Source of the DNA: an uncultured Bacteroidia bacterium
GTDB lineage: Bacteria > Bacteroidota > Bacteroidia > Bacteroidales > UBA932
NCBI GenBank assembly: GCA_902772985.1
Contig: CACYCP010000053.1
Span: 1 to 64,000, forward strand
Direction of reading: 5' to 3'
Length of the DNA stretch: 64,000 bases
Below are positions 43,801 through 53,784 of this stretch, piece by piece (positions within the stretch are counted from its first letter, which is position 1; each line of letters begins with the position of its first letter). Under the pieces are notes generated by a model. It was not told the DNA's origin and ran no database searches. It saw only the letters and a list, made by a program, of their open reading frames with translations. A program made the position numbers and the translations under genes.

Positions 43801-46800
43801 CTACCAAAGCGCGGTGGTTTGCGCTTCGGCCTGCGTTTGCAGGGCTCCTGGTACGTTGGGGAAGAAGTCGAAGCCTGCCCTGGTTTCAATGGCATCGATG
43901 GAGGTCAGGCCGTCGGAGTATGTTTGTCCGGTGTGCGCTTCATTGGTGAAAATGTAGGCGCAGCCGCTGGCGGCGGTCATATCGCCGGAGGCGTTGAACG
44001 AGCACATCATTATGCACTTGTAGAAGTGGCTGGGAATGGGGACATCCAGAGTGCCACTTGCCGCCTTCCTGGTGGTGATGGGACCTTCGTACAATACACC
44101 TGTAACTACATACATTGTATCCCTGCTTCCGGCTGCCGGGGTATGTGAAACAACGCTTGCTTCCAGGCTGTTCCAGACTCCGGCATTGAAGCTGTCCTGC
44201 CACTGTGGAGCCTGATTGCTGTGATAGAAGGTCTGCTTGTTCTGTGCAACCGAGCTTTGACGGTAGTTGGATGCGACGAAATGTCCCCTGCTGTATTGGC
44301 TTGCATCGTCAAGGCCGGGCTGCTGAGTGAGCGAAATACCGGGATCGTCGGTCCAGGAATCGTTACGGCCGGCGTTGTTGTCGGGCCATGCTCCCCTGTT
44401 CATGGCGTGCGCAGTCCAGAGAGGTGCGTAATTATTTTCGTCGTACAGGATTGTGAGATTCCGGGTTTGACGGCTGCTTTCGGGATGAGTATATGTATGG
44501 GTGATGATTTGCTGTTTGGCGTTTGTCGTGTTGAAACGGAACCAGTTGTCATCACGGTTGGAGTATGTACCGCTTACGCCCTCACCGTTAAGGTTAGTTA
44601 TTGCAGGGACCTCGTAGCAGTTCAGATAGCCGCGGTCCATGGTTGAAGGTGACAGGGTTGTAAAGGAAAGGATGTCGCCATACTTGTAGTCATATTGCTT
44701 TTCATGCGCATTATATTCTACAACATAGGCTTTGTAATAATAGGTTGTATTCTCCGTAAGCCCTGTCAGAGTCTTGGAGAAGAAACCGGATGTTCCGCTG
44801 CCAGAATCGACATATAATTCATTGCTAAGGGATTCAGGAGTGTAACCCCAGATAAAACCGGTTTCAGAAATGGTGCCGGAGGCCTTGGTATATGAACCGG
44901 AAAGCACTGCCGTCGCGGCCTGGATGCTGCTAGCCGGGGATGTAGTCACTTCAGCCGTTGCCGGCGCATCGAAAATCAGGGTTAAGGACTTGAAATAAAG
45001 CGAGTTTGCGCTGGCCAAAATAGTGAGGACTATGTCTTCACCACTACCGATGTCAGTAGGTGTGACGCTTAGAACCTTCTCTACGTATGAATTTGACCAG
45101 GCACCGTTCCAGGCCGCATTATTGAAAGCTTTATTATCGATGGATGCAATGGTATTCGCTCCGGAACTTAAACTGAGGGAACCGGCGCCTCCGGCAGAAT
45201 TTGAATGTACTATCACCTTTGCCCCCGATATTCTCCTCCCTTCAAAACCGGATATGGTAAGGCTTATGGAATTGCCGGAAGTCATCTGCTCGACAGTTCC
45301 ATAGGTCTGTGAATAGGTTGCAGAAGATCCGTCAGGGACAGCCCCGCTGGCTGCTACCGAAGTCTTGGATTCGACAGTATAAGTGACGGATTTCGACGGA
45401 GATACCGTAATGCCATAGTTTATCGACTGTCCCCCGTAACTAAGCGTCACGTCTTTATTCCCTGCGGTAGATGTGTCTCCGCTCAGGAGCACAAGAGAGC
45501 TGACATCGGCAATAGTAGAATTGGAGTAAATGCCCCTGACTTTGCCGTCGAAGCTGATGTGTTCTCCAATGGAGTATTCCGTTTTTGTTGCGGGAGAAGC
45601 AATGTCAAGGCTGGATAGAGTGGCCGGATCTGCATCATAATAGAGCTTGACCGACCAGATTTTCAGGGCCCCGGAGGCTGTAATCCTGCCGTTTCTGAAA
45701 GAAGATGCGGTCGGAAACAGCTCTATTGTATTGGTTCCCTCCTCACCTACCGAAGATGAGACAGAGTCGTCTATACAGGTGAAAGTGAGGTTGCTCTTGC
45801 ATTTTTTATCGCTGTCCCCTTCCGAGGATGCATCGACATTGGTTACCGAAAGGACAATTTTTTTGATGGTGCCGGGAACGATGGGAATCTCCAGGAAAGA
45901 ATTGTTCTTGTTGAGTTGGAGATATGCACCGGACGCGGCTAAGTATGCCGTATGCCTCCAGGTAAAGCCGTTTTCGTCGATTGTCTGGACCGTTCCGTAG
46001 GAATTCGTTCCGGCGGCAGAGAGGGATTCGGCCGATAAAGTGATATACGGGTCCTTTTCTTCCCCTGCAATGCCGGACATATTCACCGAGAAACGTGAAA
46101 TATCGCCGGCCTTTAGTTCAAGTGTTTTCTCGCCGGCAAGGGTAACCGTTTTGGTGAAACGCTTGCTTTCCGTCTCAACTATGACGGTAAACTTGTCATT
46201 GGCGGCAAGGGCGAAAGGATAGCTGGTAAAGAAGACCGGAGCGCCCCCGGAGCCGTTCATTTTAACATTGTCGCCGCTGTAATCCATGGTAATGCTGCCA
46301 TACTGCTGGAGCGAACCGTAATCTACCGCAGAAGTAAAGAAGTTTACTTTCGAGGTACCGGCCAGGATAACGTTGTTGTAGCCCGAGCCGTTGTATTTCT
46401 GCGCCTGGAAAGTAACAGAGCTGATATATTCGTCCGAGCCAAGGTTCTTGATGGTCATCTGTCCAAAGGCGACCTTCCTTGCAAAGCACATTTTGATATC
46501 ATCCGGCTGCGTGGCCGACGGATCGCTCACCTGGCTGATGAGAAAGTCGGCGGCCTTGTCATACTGGCTGGCCGATGGATTCTGCAGCTGGGGCGTCTCT
46601 ACAGCGACGTTTGCAAGGCCTGTCGCCGTCTGGAAAGCTGTATGGGGATAGATGGCGGCATATCGGTATGACGTGGCACCTGAGTGTGAAGACAATGATA
46701 CGTTGAAACTCATTGTGGCGCCCGCGTCAGACGTGGTTCCTTCGGCCGAAGAATAATCAAAGGATTTTCCCCCGTCCGTGCCACCGGTGACGGCTTCGAC

Positions 46801-46995
46801 CACGGCCAATTTGTCTCCGCTGCTCCAGATGATGCCTGTTCCTCCGAATTCCGTCTTGGTTTCGTCTTCACCGGCCATTACGGTCATCTGGTGCGTTGCA
46901 GGGGCTTCAGGCCTCTTTTCAGAAATGTCAAACTCCTCCTTGCTACAGGCTACAAGAAGGCTGGCACCAAGTGCAAAGAATACAATCTTTTTCAT
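43801..46995 (-). CDS. surface lipoprotein: fimbrillin-like head fused to a DNA/RNA non-specific endonuclease
   Basis: This 1064-residue protein starts at ATG 46995, with signal peptide MKKIVFFALGASLLVACSK and lipobox LLVAC. Residues about 30-310 resemble the fimbrillin-type domain of Bacteroidales adhesins (TVMAGEDETKTEFGGTGIIWSSGDKLAVVE). Beta-rich modules then include an Ig-like segment (SLDIASPATKTEYSIGEHISF) and an FN3-like domain (TEVTTSPASSIQAATAVLSGSY). The last 250 residues match the beta-beta-alpha-metal NUC1 nucleases: SRGHFVASNYRQ holds the catalytic His, with Ser where most have Asp, and FYHSNQAPQWQDSFN is the metal-binding Asn region. It should be exposed on the outer membrane and cut extracellular nucleic acid. 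It lies 11 bp after a small peptide gene. Confidence 0.82.
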   Translation of the reverse strand: MKKIVFFALGASLLVACSKEEFDISEKRPEAPATHQMTVMAGEDETKTEFGGTGIIWSSGDKLAVVEAVTGGTDGGKSFDYSSAEGTTSDAGATMSFNVSLSSHSGATSYRYAAIYPHTAFQTATGLANVAVETPQLQNPSASQYDKAADFLISQVSDPSATQPDDIKMCFARKVAFGQMTIKNLGSDEYISSVTFQAQKYNGSGYNNVILAGTSKVNFFTSAVDYGSLQQYGSITMDYSGDNVKMNGSGGAPVFFTSYPFALAANDKFTVIVETESKRFTKTVTLAGEKTLELKAGDISRFSVNMSGIAGEEKDPYITLSAESLSAAGTNSYGTVQTIDENGFTWRHTAYLAASGAYLQLNKNNSFLEIPIVPGTIKKIVLSVTNVDASSEGDSDKKCKSNLTFTCIDDSVSSSVGEEGTNTIELFPTASSFRNGRITASGALKIWSVKLYYDADPATLSSLDIASPATKTEYSIGEHISFDGKVRGIYSNSTIADVSSLVLLSGDTSTAGNKDVTLSYGGQSINYGITVSPSKSVTYTVESKTSVAASGAVPDGSSATYSQTYGTVEQMTSGNSISLTISGFEGRRISGAKVIVHSNSAGGAGSLSLSSGANTIASIDNKAFNNAAWNGAWSNSYVEKVLSVTPTDIGSGEDIVLTILASANSLYFKSLTLIFDAPATAEVTTSPASSIQAATAVLSGSYTKASGTISETGFIWGYTPESLSNELYVDSGSGTSGFFSKTLTGLTENTTYYYKAYVVEYNAHEKQYDYKYGDILSFTTLSPSTMDRGYLNCYEVPAITNLNGEGVSGTYSNRDDNWFRFNTTNAKQQIITHTYTHPESSRQTRNLTILYDENNYAPLWTAHAMNRGAWPDNNAGRNDSWTDDPGISLTQQPGLDDASQYSRGHFVASNYRQSSVAQNKQTFYHSNQAPQWQDSFNAGVWNSLEASVVSHTPAAGSRDTMYVVTGVLYEGPITTRKAASGTLDVPIPSHFYKCIMMCSFNASGDMTAASGCAYIFTNEAHTGQTYSDGLTSIDAIETRAGFDFFPNVPGALQTQAEAQTTALW

Positions 46996-47006
46996 AGCTG
47001 CAACAA

Positions 47007-47144
47007 TTAAAAGTCGTCCGAGTAATCTATAATACCGGGCTTTTTGCCCGGAGCACCGGGATTTCCGAAGCCGCTGGTGCATATAATGCCCTCGTTTTTA
47101 AGTGCCAGGGTTTCCGCACTTGGGGCTTTGTATAATTCTTTCAT
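47007..47144 (-). CDS. 45-residue peptide gene upstream of the surface nuclease
   Basis: A short open frame encodes MKELYKAPSAETLALKNEGI followed by ICTSGFGNPGAPGKKPG and the acidic end IIDYSDDF. Two in-frame ATGs lie upstream, at 47150 and at 47156; the latter overlaps the dipeptidase stop as TGATG. Small proteins with this plan (charged helix with a hydrophobic patch, one Cys, a Gly/Pro-rich middle, an acidic C terminus) occur next to exported proteins in Bacteroidales, but I know no assigned function. A GC hairpin (47035-47051) lies inside the coding sequence. Intact frame, tight spacing and acidic end support a real gene. Confidence 0.65.
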   Translation of the reverse strand: MKELYKAPSAETLALKNEGIICTSGFGNPGAPGKKPGIIDYSDDF

Positions 47145-47155
47145 TTCCATAATCA

Positions 47156-47836
47156 TCAGTTTTTAACCGGGAATTTGAAATAAGTGTCGGGATATGGTTC
47201 GTTTACAAGGGTGAAATGCCACCATTCACTTTCCAGTGGCTTGAAGCCGTGACGCAGCATCACATCCCTGAGTATCATGCGGTTATTATATTGTTCCGGA
47301 GTAATTCCGGTAAAAGAAGGATGGCTTTCCTCTCCGAACCAGTCGAAGGTTCCGCCCATGTCCAGTTCCTTTTCCGTGTTCATGTCAAAGAGGGTGAGGT
47401 CTACGGTGGAGCCTCGCGTATGCCCGCTCTTTTCCATAATGTATTCCTGCTCGAAAAGTACGCTTTTGTCCAGATCGGGATAAAAATAGGGCTTCATCAG
47501 TGTATCTGGAATATCGGCCGCCCAACGGACGAAATGGTCCACGGCACACTGGGGACGGTAGGCATCGTATATTTTAAGCCGATACCCCATTCCCATTACC
47601 TCGTCGCTTACGACCTTCAGGCTGTCGGCTGCCTGGCGGGTCAAAAGCGCCACTGGAGACTTGTAGCCGTCTATTCTTGTTCCCACGAAATTATACGTGC
47701 CGAAATAGCGGATTTCCAGTATTACGTCGGGAACAGCCTCGGTAATCAGAACGAAATGCCCCCTGTCCACTTTGTTCTGCACATAGGAACAGGAGCACAT
47801 CAGGATGCCCAAAAGTAAAACCGGGATTTTTTTCAT
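47156..47836 (-). CDS. VanX/DdpX-like D-alanyl-D-alanine dipeptidase lipoprotein
   Basis: This 226-residue M15D-family zinc dipeptidase probably hydrolyses D-Ala-D-Ala. Start at ATG 47836, and the lipobox ILMCSC lies near residue 17. The Arg motif is YRLKIYDAYRP near 85. The zinc-binding SxHxxGxxxD motif is SGHTRGSTVD near 137-146, and the catalytic Glu and third His are in ESEWWHF near 210. VanX proper is cytoplasmic and part of glycopeptide resistance. A lipoprotein form would instead act in the periplasm on released peptidoglycan peptides. No van ligase or regulator is nearby. Its TGA overlaps an ATG of the downstream peptide gene. Confidence 0.85.
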   Translation of the reverse strand: MKKIPVLLLGILMCSCSYVQNKVDRGHFVLITEAVPDVILEIRYFGTYNFVGTRIDGYKSPVALLTRQAADSLKVVSDEVMGMGYRLKIYDAYRPQCAVDHFVRWAADIPDTLMKPYFYPDLDKSVLFEQEYIMEKSGHTRGSTVDLTLFDMNTEKELDMGGTFDWFGEESHPSFTGITPEQYNNRMILRDVMLRHGFKPLESEWWHFTLVNEPYPDTYFKFPVKN

Positions 47837-47839
47837 AGC

Positions 47840-47847
47840 CAAAATTA
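47840..47847 (-). promoter_or_regulatory. dipeptidase -7 promoter element TAATTTTG (minus strand)
   Basis: Perfect TAnnTTTG match on the minus strand, three bases before the ATG at 47836. It lies back to back with the promoter of the symporter gene. Confidence 0.5.
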
Positions 47848-47857
47848 CGAAAAAAAA

Positions 47858-47888
47858 TTGTTTTTGGAAAAAATACGCAGTAACTTTG
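47858..47888 (+). promoter_or_regulatory. symporter promoter (TTGT ... TAACTTTG)
   Basis: TTGT at 47858-47861 and TAACTTTG at 47881-47888 are 19 bp apart, an ideal Bacteroidetes -33/-7 pair. Four bases separate it from the ATG at 47893. Confidence 0.6.
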
Positions 47889-47892
47889 GAGT

Positions 47893-49563
47893 ATGTTACT
47901 AACCGTTTTGAAACTCCTCGGGTGCATCGCCCTCCTCATGTACGGCATGAAGGTAATGAGCGAAGCTCTCCAAAAGATGGCCGGCCCAGGCCTGCGTCAC
48001 ATTCTGGGCGCAATGACCACTAACCGTTTCACCGGAGTCCTCACCGGAATGCTTGTATGCGTTGCCGTACAGTCATCGGCGGCAACCACCGTTATGACGG
48101 TGTCGTTCGTGAATGCGGCCCTCCTTACATTAGCACAGGCCATTTCGGTCATTATGGGTGCCAATATCGGCACCACCCTGTCGGCCTGGATAATGTCGGC
48201 AGGTTTTTCTTTCAATATTACCGTTCTGGTGTGGCCGGTGTTCCTGATAGCAGTGGTGCTGATCCAGTTCCGCAAGCACCGCTATCTTGGGGATTTTCTC
48301 TTCGGCCTTTCGTTCATGTTCTTTGCCCTGGGCACCTTGAATGCCACCGGGCGGGAAATGGACCTTGCCGGAAACGAGCAGATCGTTGGATTTTTCGCGT
48401 CCTTCGACTCCACAAAGTACGTAACGATTCTGCTTTTCGTGTTCATTGGTGCGGTGCTTACCTTTATCGCCCAGTCATCGGCCGCTCTCATGGCTATTAC
48501 CATGGTGCTGTGCACCAGCGGCGTTCTCACGATATATCAGGGTATTGCCCTTGTGATGGGTGAAAACATAGGTACTACCATTACTGCGAACATTGCTGCA
48601 ATGTCGGCCAATACCCAGGCGCGAAGGGCTGCGCTCGCACACCTGGTGTTCAACCTATTCGGCGTCATGTGGATGCTTTGCTTCTTCTATCCCTTCGTCA
48701 ACACCGCCTGCCGCATCGTGGGAGTGGATCCCGCAATGGCCGGAGACTCCCCCGCAAGGCTTTCCTTCGTGCTGGCAACTTTCCACACGATGTTCAATGT
48801 CACCAACACAATCATCCTGATTTGGTTCATCCCTCAGATTGAGAAGTTTGTCAGTTATATCATTCCACAGAAGGAAAGCGATTCGGAGTTCCGCCTCATG
48901 TACATCCGCAGCGGTATCATGAAAACCCCGGAACTTGGAGTTTTCCAGGCCCAGAAGGAGACGGAGCTCTTTGCCGACCGCATGTGCCAGCTCTTTTCCG
49001 AAGTACAGGAGCTTTACAAGATTACTGACGACGGCGACTTCCAAAAGAAATTTGACAGGATTGCCGAGCTTGAGAACATGTCGGACCGCCTGGAGAGCGA
49101 GATTGGCAAATATCTGGCCCAGGTTGGCAACGCCCACCTGTCCGATGAAACCAAGCGCAAGGTGCGCTGTCTCCTGCGCGGTGTGAGCGAGCTTGAAAGT
49201 ATTGGCGACAGCTGTTTCAACCTGGCCCGGATCATGGACCGCAAACGCAGGGAAAAATCCACCTTTACGCCTGCCCAGGAACAGGGAATCACTGAAATGT
49301 TCTCCCTCCTGTCCGAGGCACTTTCCCGCATGGAAGGCGTACTTCAAGGTACCGTGGACGAGGCTCGTTCCTTTGAAATTGAGAACCAGATTGACATGCT
49401 CCGTAACCGCCTGCGTGCCCAGAATACCGTAGATGTGGACGAAGGCAAGTACAGTTTCGCCGTCGGCACAATTTACATGGACCTTGTGCGTGAATGCGAG
49501 AAATGCGGCGACTACGTAATCAATGTGGTTGAATCCAAAAAGGGAAAAAGGGAGACAGAATAG
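47893..49563 (+). CDS. Na+/phosphate symporter (NptA/PNaS family) with PhoU-like domain
   Basis: This 556-residue protein has an N-terminal membrane domain of about eight helices. It holds the two inverted repeats of Na/Pi cotransporters: VAVQSSAATTVMTVSFVNA with GANIGTT near residues 55-95, and IAQSSAALMAITMVLCTSG with GENIGTT near 195-235. From about 345 to the end it is a helical PhoU-like domain, thought to gate or regulate transport. It probably imports phosphate with sodium. Its stop overlaps the GTG start of the GH51 gene by one base, so the two are translationally coupled. Confidence 0.88.
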   Translation: MLLTVLKLLGCIALLMYGMKVMSEALQKMAGPGLRHILGAMTTNRFTGVLTGMLVCVAVQSSAATTVMTVSFVNAALLTLAQAISVIMGANIGTTLSAWIMSAGFSFNITVLVWPVFLIAVVLIQFRKHRYLGDFLFGLSFMFFALGTLNATGREMDLAGNEQIVGFFASFDSTKYVTILLFVFIGAVLTFIAQSSAALMAITMVLCTSGVLTIYQGIALVMGENIGTTITANIAAMSANTQARRAALAHLVFNLFGVMWMLCFFYPFVNTACRIVGVDPAMAGDSPARLSFVLATFHTMFNVTNTIILIWFIPQIEKFVSYIIPQKESDSEFRLMYIRSGIMKTPELGVFQAQKETELFADRMCQLFSEVQELYKITDDGDFQKKFDRIAELENMSDRLESEIGKYLAQVGNAHLSDETKRKVRCLLRGVSELESIGDSCFNLARIMDRKRREKSTFTPAQEQGITEMFSLLSEALSRMEGVLQGTVDEARSFEIENQIDMLRNRLRAQNTVDVDEGKYSFAVGTIYMDLVRECEKCGDYVINVVESKKGKRETE

Positions 49564-51464
49564 TGAAAAAGTTTTTCATTGCGGCTCTGGCCGCTGCCTT
49601 GGGAACCGTCGCCGGCGCCCAAAATATTGACGTTAAAAAGGCGGAAAGCATTTCCCCATACATTTTCGGGCACAATCTGGAGCACACCAGGAGCGCCGTA
49701 ACAGGCGGGCTTAGCGCTCAAATGCTGTCCAACCGCAAATTTGCGGGTAAGCCCTCGCGTAACCAGGGGCTTGCTCCCGGATGGTTCGCTATAGGTGCAA
49801 AGACCTTCTACATCCTGTATGTTCCGGATTCATTTACCAGCCATACTTGCAATTTCGGCATGTCAAGGCAGAATGAACTGGCCTCGCAGCTTGTCCAGAA
49901 CATGTTTTTCGGGGAGGAAAGCGGCATGGGCCAGGGAGGCCTTGCCGTCGAGGCGGGCCGAAGCTATACCCTTCGCACCGTTACCAAGGTATCGGCTCCA
50001 CTTACGCTGAAAGTGGCCCTTACAGATGCCTCCGGCTCAATTGTTTATGCCGAAAGGTATCTCCCCCTCTCCCCTTCCGGGGATTGGCAGGAGGAGGAAT
50101 TTGAACTTCTTCCATCGGCCTCCGATTCCAATGCATCGATACGTTATACTTATACCGAGCAGGCCGAAATTCGCTTTGGCGCCCTGTCGATGCTTCCCTC
50201 GGATAATTTCTACGGGATGCGCAAGGATGTGGTGGAACTTTTCAAGAGCATCCGTCCAAGGCTGATACGCTGGCCCGGAGGTAATTTCGCCGGAGAATAC
50301 CGTTGGAAAGACGGACTGCTTCCCGTAGACCGCAGGGGGCCGCTTCAGGCAGCCATGGAAATGGAAACCCAGCCTCACAGTTTCGGTTACGACAATCACG
50401 AGATCGGCACTGACGAATTCATCGCCCTCTGCCGGGAAGTCGGCGCCCAGCCTATGATAACCATCAATGCGGCTTGGAGTACGCCCGAGGAAAGCGCCCA
50501 GTGGGTGGAATACTGCAATGGCCCGGCCGATTCGGAATATGGCCGCAAAAGGGCTGAAAACGGCCATCCCGAGCCTTACGACGTGAAGTTCTGGTCCCTT
50601 GGTAATGAAATGGGCTACGGACACATGGAAGGCCCGGCAGGGCCCGAGGCTTATGCCTCCCTTGTAAGCGCCCAGGGAAAGGCTATGCTGGAAGTGAGTC
50701 CCGATTTGGAACTGTGTTCTTCCGGCCCTTATCCCAACGACAACTGGGCTGCGAATTCGGCCGCCCCGATGGCATCCTTCGCCCGCTATACTTCCCTGCA
50801 CCATTATGCGAATACGCCCATGGATTATACCACGGAAGGGGATATAGCCAGGACTTATAATAATATAGTGGGCTCTGTTTCGGGAAATGTAAGCCTTGCC
50901 AGGAGAATGCGTGAATCCCTGGACAAAACCGGTGCAAAACTGCATATTTCCTTTGACGAGTGGAATATGTGGTATGCCTGGAACCGGCCTTCCAGCGTTG
51001 CCGAGGGCATTTATTGTGCACGCACCATGCATTTCTACATCAACGAGAGCAATGCGCTTGACATCCCTGTGGTGTGCTATTTCCAGCCCATAGGCGAAGG
51101 GGCCGTCATCATCAGTCCGACATCGTGTGAACTTACTGCCAACGGTCAGGTTTTCGCCCTTATGAGCGCTCATCAGGACGGAAGGCTGTGCCACGTGAGC
51201 GAGAATGAGGACTATTCCACTGCGGCAAGCATCAAGGACGGCGTGCTCACTGTCACGCTCATCAATTACGAATACGACACTGCCCGCAGTTTCCACTTCC
51301 CCATAAAGGGTAAGCTTTTGGAGGCCAGGTTGTTAAGCAGTGAAGACGTGCGTCCCTTCACCCGCTTCAGCGAGACCCCCCTGCGCGTTGCAGGCGGCGG
51401 AAAGTCCATCGATACTGAACTCCCTCCCCACAGCGTTGCAATCATAAAGATTAAACAAAAATAG
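49563..51464 (+). CDS. GH51-like alpha-L-arabinofuranosidase
   Basis: This 633-residue exported enzyme (GTG start at 49563; signal peptide [19 protein letters not shown]) releases arabinofuranose from arabinan or arabinoxylan side chains. The catalytic barrel shows [17 protein letters not shown] near residue 235, the acid/base Glu in [13 protein letters not shown] near 345, and the nucleophile Glu in [12 protein letters not shown] near 465. An N-terminal carbohydrate-binding-like beta-sandwich (about 85-220) precedes the barrel. The last domain is the small beta-sandwich usual for GH51. The GH95 gene follows after one base. Confidence 0.87.
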   Translation: MKKFFIAALAAALGTVAGAQNIDVKKAESISPYIFGHNLEHTRSAVTGGLSAQMLSNRKFAGKPSRNQGLAPGWFAIGAKTFYILYVPDSFTSHTCNFGMSRQNELASQLVQNMFFGEESGMGQGGLAVEAGRSYTLRTVTKVSAPLTLKVALTDASGSIVYAERYLPLSPSGDWQEEEFELLPSASDSNASIRYTYTEQAEIRFGALSMLPSDNFYGMRKDVVELFKSIRPRLIRWPGGNFAGEYRWKDGLLPVDRRGPLQAAMEMETQPHSFGYDNHEIGTDEFIALCREVGAQPMITINAAWSTPEESAQWVEYCNGPADSEYGRKRAENGHPEPYDVKFWSLGNEMGYGHMEGPAGPEAYASLVSAQGKAMLEVSPDLELCSSGPYPNDNWAANSAAPMASFARYTSLHHYANTPMDYTTEGDIARTYNNIVGSVSGNVSLARRMRESLDKTGAKLHISFDEWNMWYAWNRPSSVAEGIYCARTMHFYINESNALDIPVVCYFQPIGEGAVIISPTSCELTANGQVFALMSAHQDGRLCHVSENEDYSTAASIKDGVLTVTLINYEYDTARSFHFPIKGKLLEARLLSSEDVRPFTRFSETPLRVAGGGKSIDTELPPHSVAIIKIKQK

Positions 51465-51465
51465 A

Positions 51466-53784
51466 ATGAAAAAACTGTTCATTTTCATTGCTTTTTCACT
51501 TGTAGCGTTCTCTTGCGAAAAGGCTGAAGAATCGTTGATTCTCCATTACGACAGACCCGCCGAGTTCTTCGAGGAAGCACTCCCCATGGGCAACGGCCGC
51601 CTTGGAACCTTGGTTTACGGCAATGTGGCCGATGAAAGGATTTCCCTCAACGACATCAGCATCTGGAGCGGGGAGCCTGACAAGGGCCCCGAGCATCCGG
51701 ACCTTGTGAACCTGGGCCTCACCGGCTCCGGGGTCCAGACTCTGAAAGCCGTGCGTGAAGCCTTGGATAAAGAGGATTATGCCCTTGCCGATAAGCTCCA
51801 GAGAGGCCTCCAGGGGCATTACAGCGAAAATTACCTGCCCCTCGGCAACCTCCGTATCCACTATAAGGACAGCGCCAGTATAAGCGATTATTACAGGGAA
51901 CTTGACATATCCCGCGCCGTTGCATCCATTCGTTGCAAGAAGGATGGCAAACCATTCGAACTCAATACCTTTGTCTCTTCGCCGGACTCTGTCATCGTCA
52001 TAAAAATCAAATCCGCCGGAGGCATTTCGGCCGATTTTGAACTGGAGTCTCCCCTTATCAACGATACTTATGCAATGGACGGACGACTGGTGATGGAAGG
52101 TTATGCTCCATGGCACAGTTATCCGCATTACTATTCAGAGGAAAGGCTGGCCTATGATCCTGGCCGAGGCGTGCATTTCCGCAGCATCCTTTCCTGCAAA
52201 TCCAACGGCAGCTGCGTGGTGGAAGACGGCTTGATGAAACTGCGTGACGCCACCGAGGCTACCATTCTCCTTGTCAATTCCACCTCCTACAACGGTTTCG
52301 ACAAGGATCCCGTGAGCGAAGGCGCGGATTATAAAAACGAGGCCCTGCGTAACATCAAAAAATGTGAAGCCCTGCCATATAAGCAGCTTCTTTCCCGTCA
52401 TCTTGCCGATTATCAGGAGCTTTTCGGCCGCCTGGAATTGAATCTTGGCTCTACTCCTGCTCCCATCAAGGCCCTTCCTACCGACGAGCAGCTGAAGCGT
52501 TATTCCAAGGGAGAGGAAAACCCCGAATTGGAAGCCCTCTATTGCCAGTTCGGCCGATATCTTCTCATTTCCTCTTCCCGTACTAAGGGCATTCCCGCCA
52601 ATTTGCAGGGCCTTTGGAACGAGAGCATGCAACCGCCGTGGAGTTCCAATTACACCATAAACATCAACCTGGAAGAGAATTACTGGGCAGCCGAAGTGGG
52701 AGCCCTTCCGGAGATGCACGAATCGCTGCTTACTTTTGTACAGAATCTCAGTGTAAACGGAAAGGAGGCGGCTGAACGCTTATACGGCGCCACCCGTGGC
52801 TGGAACGCCGGTCATAATTCCGATTCCTGGGCCATGGCAACTCCTGTGGGCCTTGGTACCGGCAGTCCCGTCTGGGCCAACTGGACCATGGGCGGTGCCT
52901 GGCTTTCCACCCATATCTGGGAGCATTATATGTTCACCCGGGATGAAGAATCCCTTAAAAAATACTGGCCTGTACTCAAGGGAGCCGCACAATTCTGCAT
53001 AGACTTCCTGGTGGAGAAGGACGGCGAGCTGATAACTTCGCCCGGCACTTCCCCGGAGAACAGCTATATAAGCGACAAGGGCTATGCAGGTGCAAGCCTG
53101 TACGGTGTCACATCGGACCTTGTAATCATTCGTGAATGCCTGACGGACGCCGTTAATGCAGCAAAAATCATTGGTGGAGAGGATGAGTTTACCGCCGAGG
53201 CTCAAAATACCCTTTCCCGACTTCATGGTTATCGGGTGGATTCGCAGGGCAAACTTCAGGAATGGTATCATCCTTGGGCCGATTACGAGCCCACCCACCG
53301 TCACCAGTCCCACCTGATTGGCCTGTATCCCGGACATCAGATTACTTACGACGGAGAGTTCGCTCCCGCTGCTGCCAAGACTCTGGAAATCCGTGGATTT
53401 GAGAGCACGGGATGGAGCTGTGGCTGGAGGGTATGTCTCTATGCCCGCCTGCACGATGCCGAAAACGCATACAGAATGTATCGCAGGCTGCTCCGCTATG
53501 TTTCTCCGGACCATTATGAAGGCGAGGATGCAGTGCGTGGCGGTGGCACATATCCCAATCTATGGGATGCTCATTCGCCTTTCCAGATTGACGGCAACTT
53601 CGGCGGTTGCGCCGGTGTGCTGGAGATGCTTCTCCAAAGTTCTCCGGACGGTAGCGTCACTGCCCTGCCCGCCCTTCCCAAGGCCTGGTCCAATGGTTAT
53701 GTCAGGGGAATCCGCACCCGTGGTGGAAAGACCATCGACTTGGAGTGGGCCGACGGTAAAGTTACGAAGTTTATCGAGCGTTAG
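51466..53784 (+). CDS. GH95 alpha-L-fucosidase-like lipoprotein
   Basis: This 772-residue inverting glycosidase has a lipobox (LVAFSC near residue 17). The N-terminal beta-sandwich contains [16 protein letters not shown] and [12 protein letters not shown]. The (alpha/alpha)6 barrel carries the conserved stretch [21 protein letters not shown] near 380, [16 protein letters not shown] near 460, and [16 protein letters not shown] near 610. Family members cleave alpha-1,2-fucose or alpha-L-galactose; which applies here is open. It is the last of three coupled genes after the symporter and GH51. The last four bases overlap the convergent priA gene. Confidence 0.88.
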   Translation: MKKLFIFIAFSLVAFSCEKAEESLILHYDRPAEFFEEALPMGNGRLGTLVYGNVADERISLNDISIWSGEPDKGPEHPDLVNLGLTGSGVQTLKAVREALDKEDYALADKLQRGLQGHYSENYLPLGNLRIHYKDSASISDYYRELDISRAVASIRCKKDGKPFELNTFVSSPDSVIVIKIKSAGGISADFELESPLINDTYAMDGRLVMEGYAPWHSYPHYYSEERLAYDPGRGVHFRSILSCKSNGSCVVEDGLMKLRDATEATILLVNSTSYNGFDKDPVSEGADYKNEALRNIKKCEALPYKQLLSRHLADYQELFGRLELNLGSTPAPIKALPTDEQLKRYSKGEENPELEALYCQFGRYLLISSSRTKGIPANLQGLWNESMQPPWSSNYTININLEENYWAAEVGALPEMHESLLTFVQNLSVNGKEAAERLYGATRGWNAGHNSDSWAMATPVGLGTGSPVWANWTMGGAWLSTHIWEHYMFTRDEESLKKYWPVLKGAAQFCIDFLVEKDGELITSPGTSPENSYISDKGYAGASLYGVTSDLVIIRECLTDAVNAAKIIGGEDEFTAEAQNTLSRLHGYRVDSQGKLQEWYHPWADYEPTHRHQSHLIGLYPGHQITYDGEFAPAAAKTLEIRGFESTGWSCGWRVCLYARLHDAENAYRMYRRLLRYVSPDHYEGEDAVRGGGTYPNLWDAHSPFQIDGNFGGCAGVLEMLLQSSPDGSVTALPALPKAWSNGYVRGIRTRGGKTIDLEWADGKVTKFIER

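Noticed and set aside
47035..47051. GC hairpin CCGGGC-TTTTT-GCCCGG as an intrinsic terminator
   Set aside because: No T-tract follows on either strand, and the sequence lies inside the small peptide gene, where it encodes the GKKPG segment.
47156..47836. Glycopeptide-resistance cluster, because of the VanX-like gene
   Set aside because: No VanA/B-type ligase, VanH dehydrogenase or two-component system is nearby, and the protein carries a lipobox, unlike cytoplasmic VanX.
50037..51296. 419-codon antisense frame opposite the GH51 gene
   Set aside because: The sense gene contains all catalytic motifs of its family, and the antisense product has no family features.
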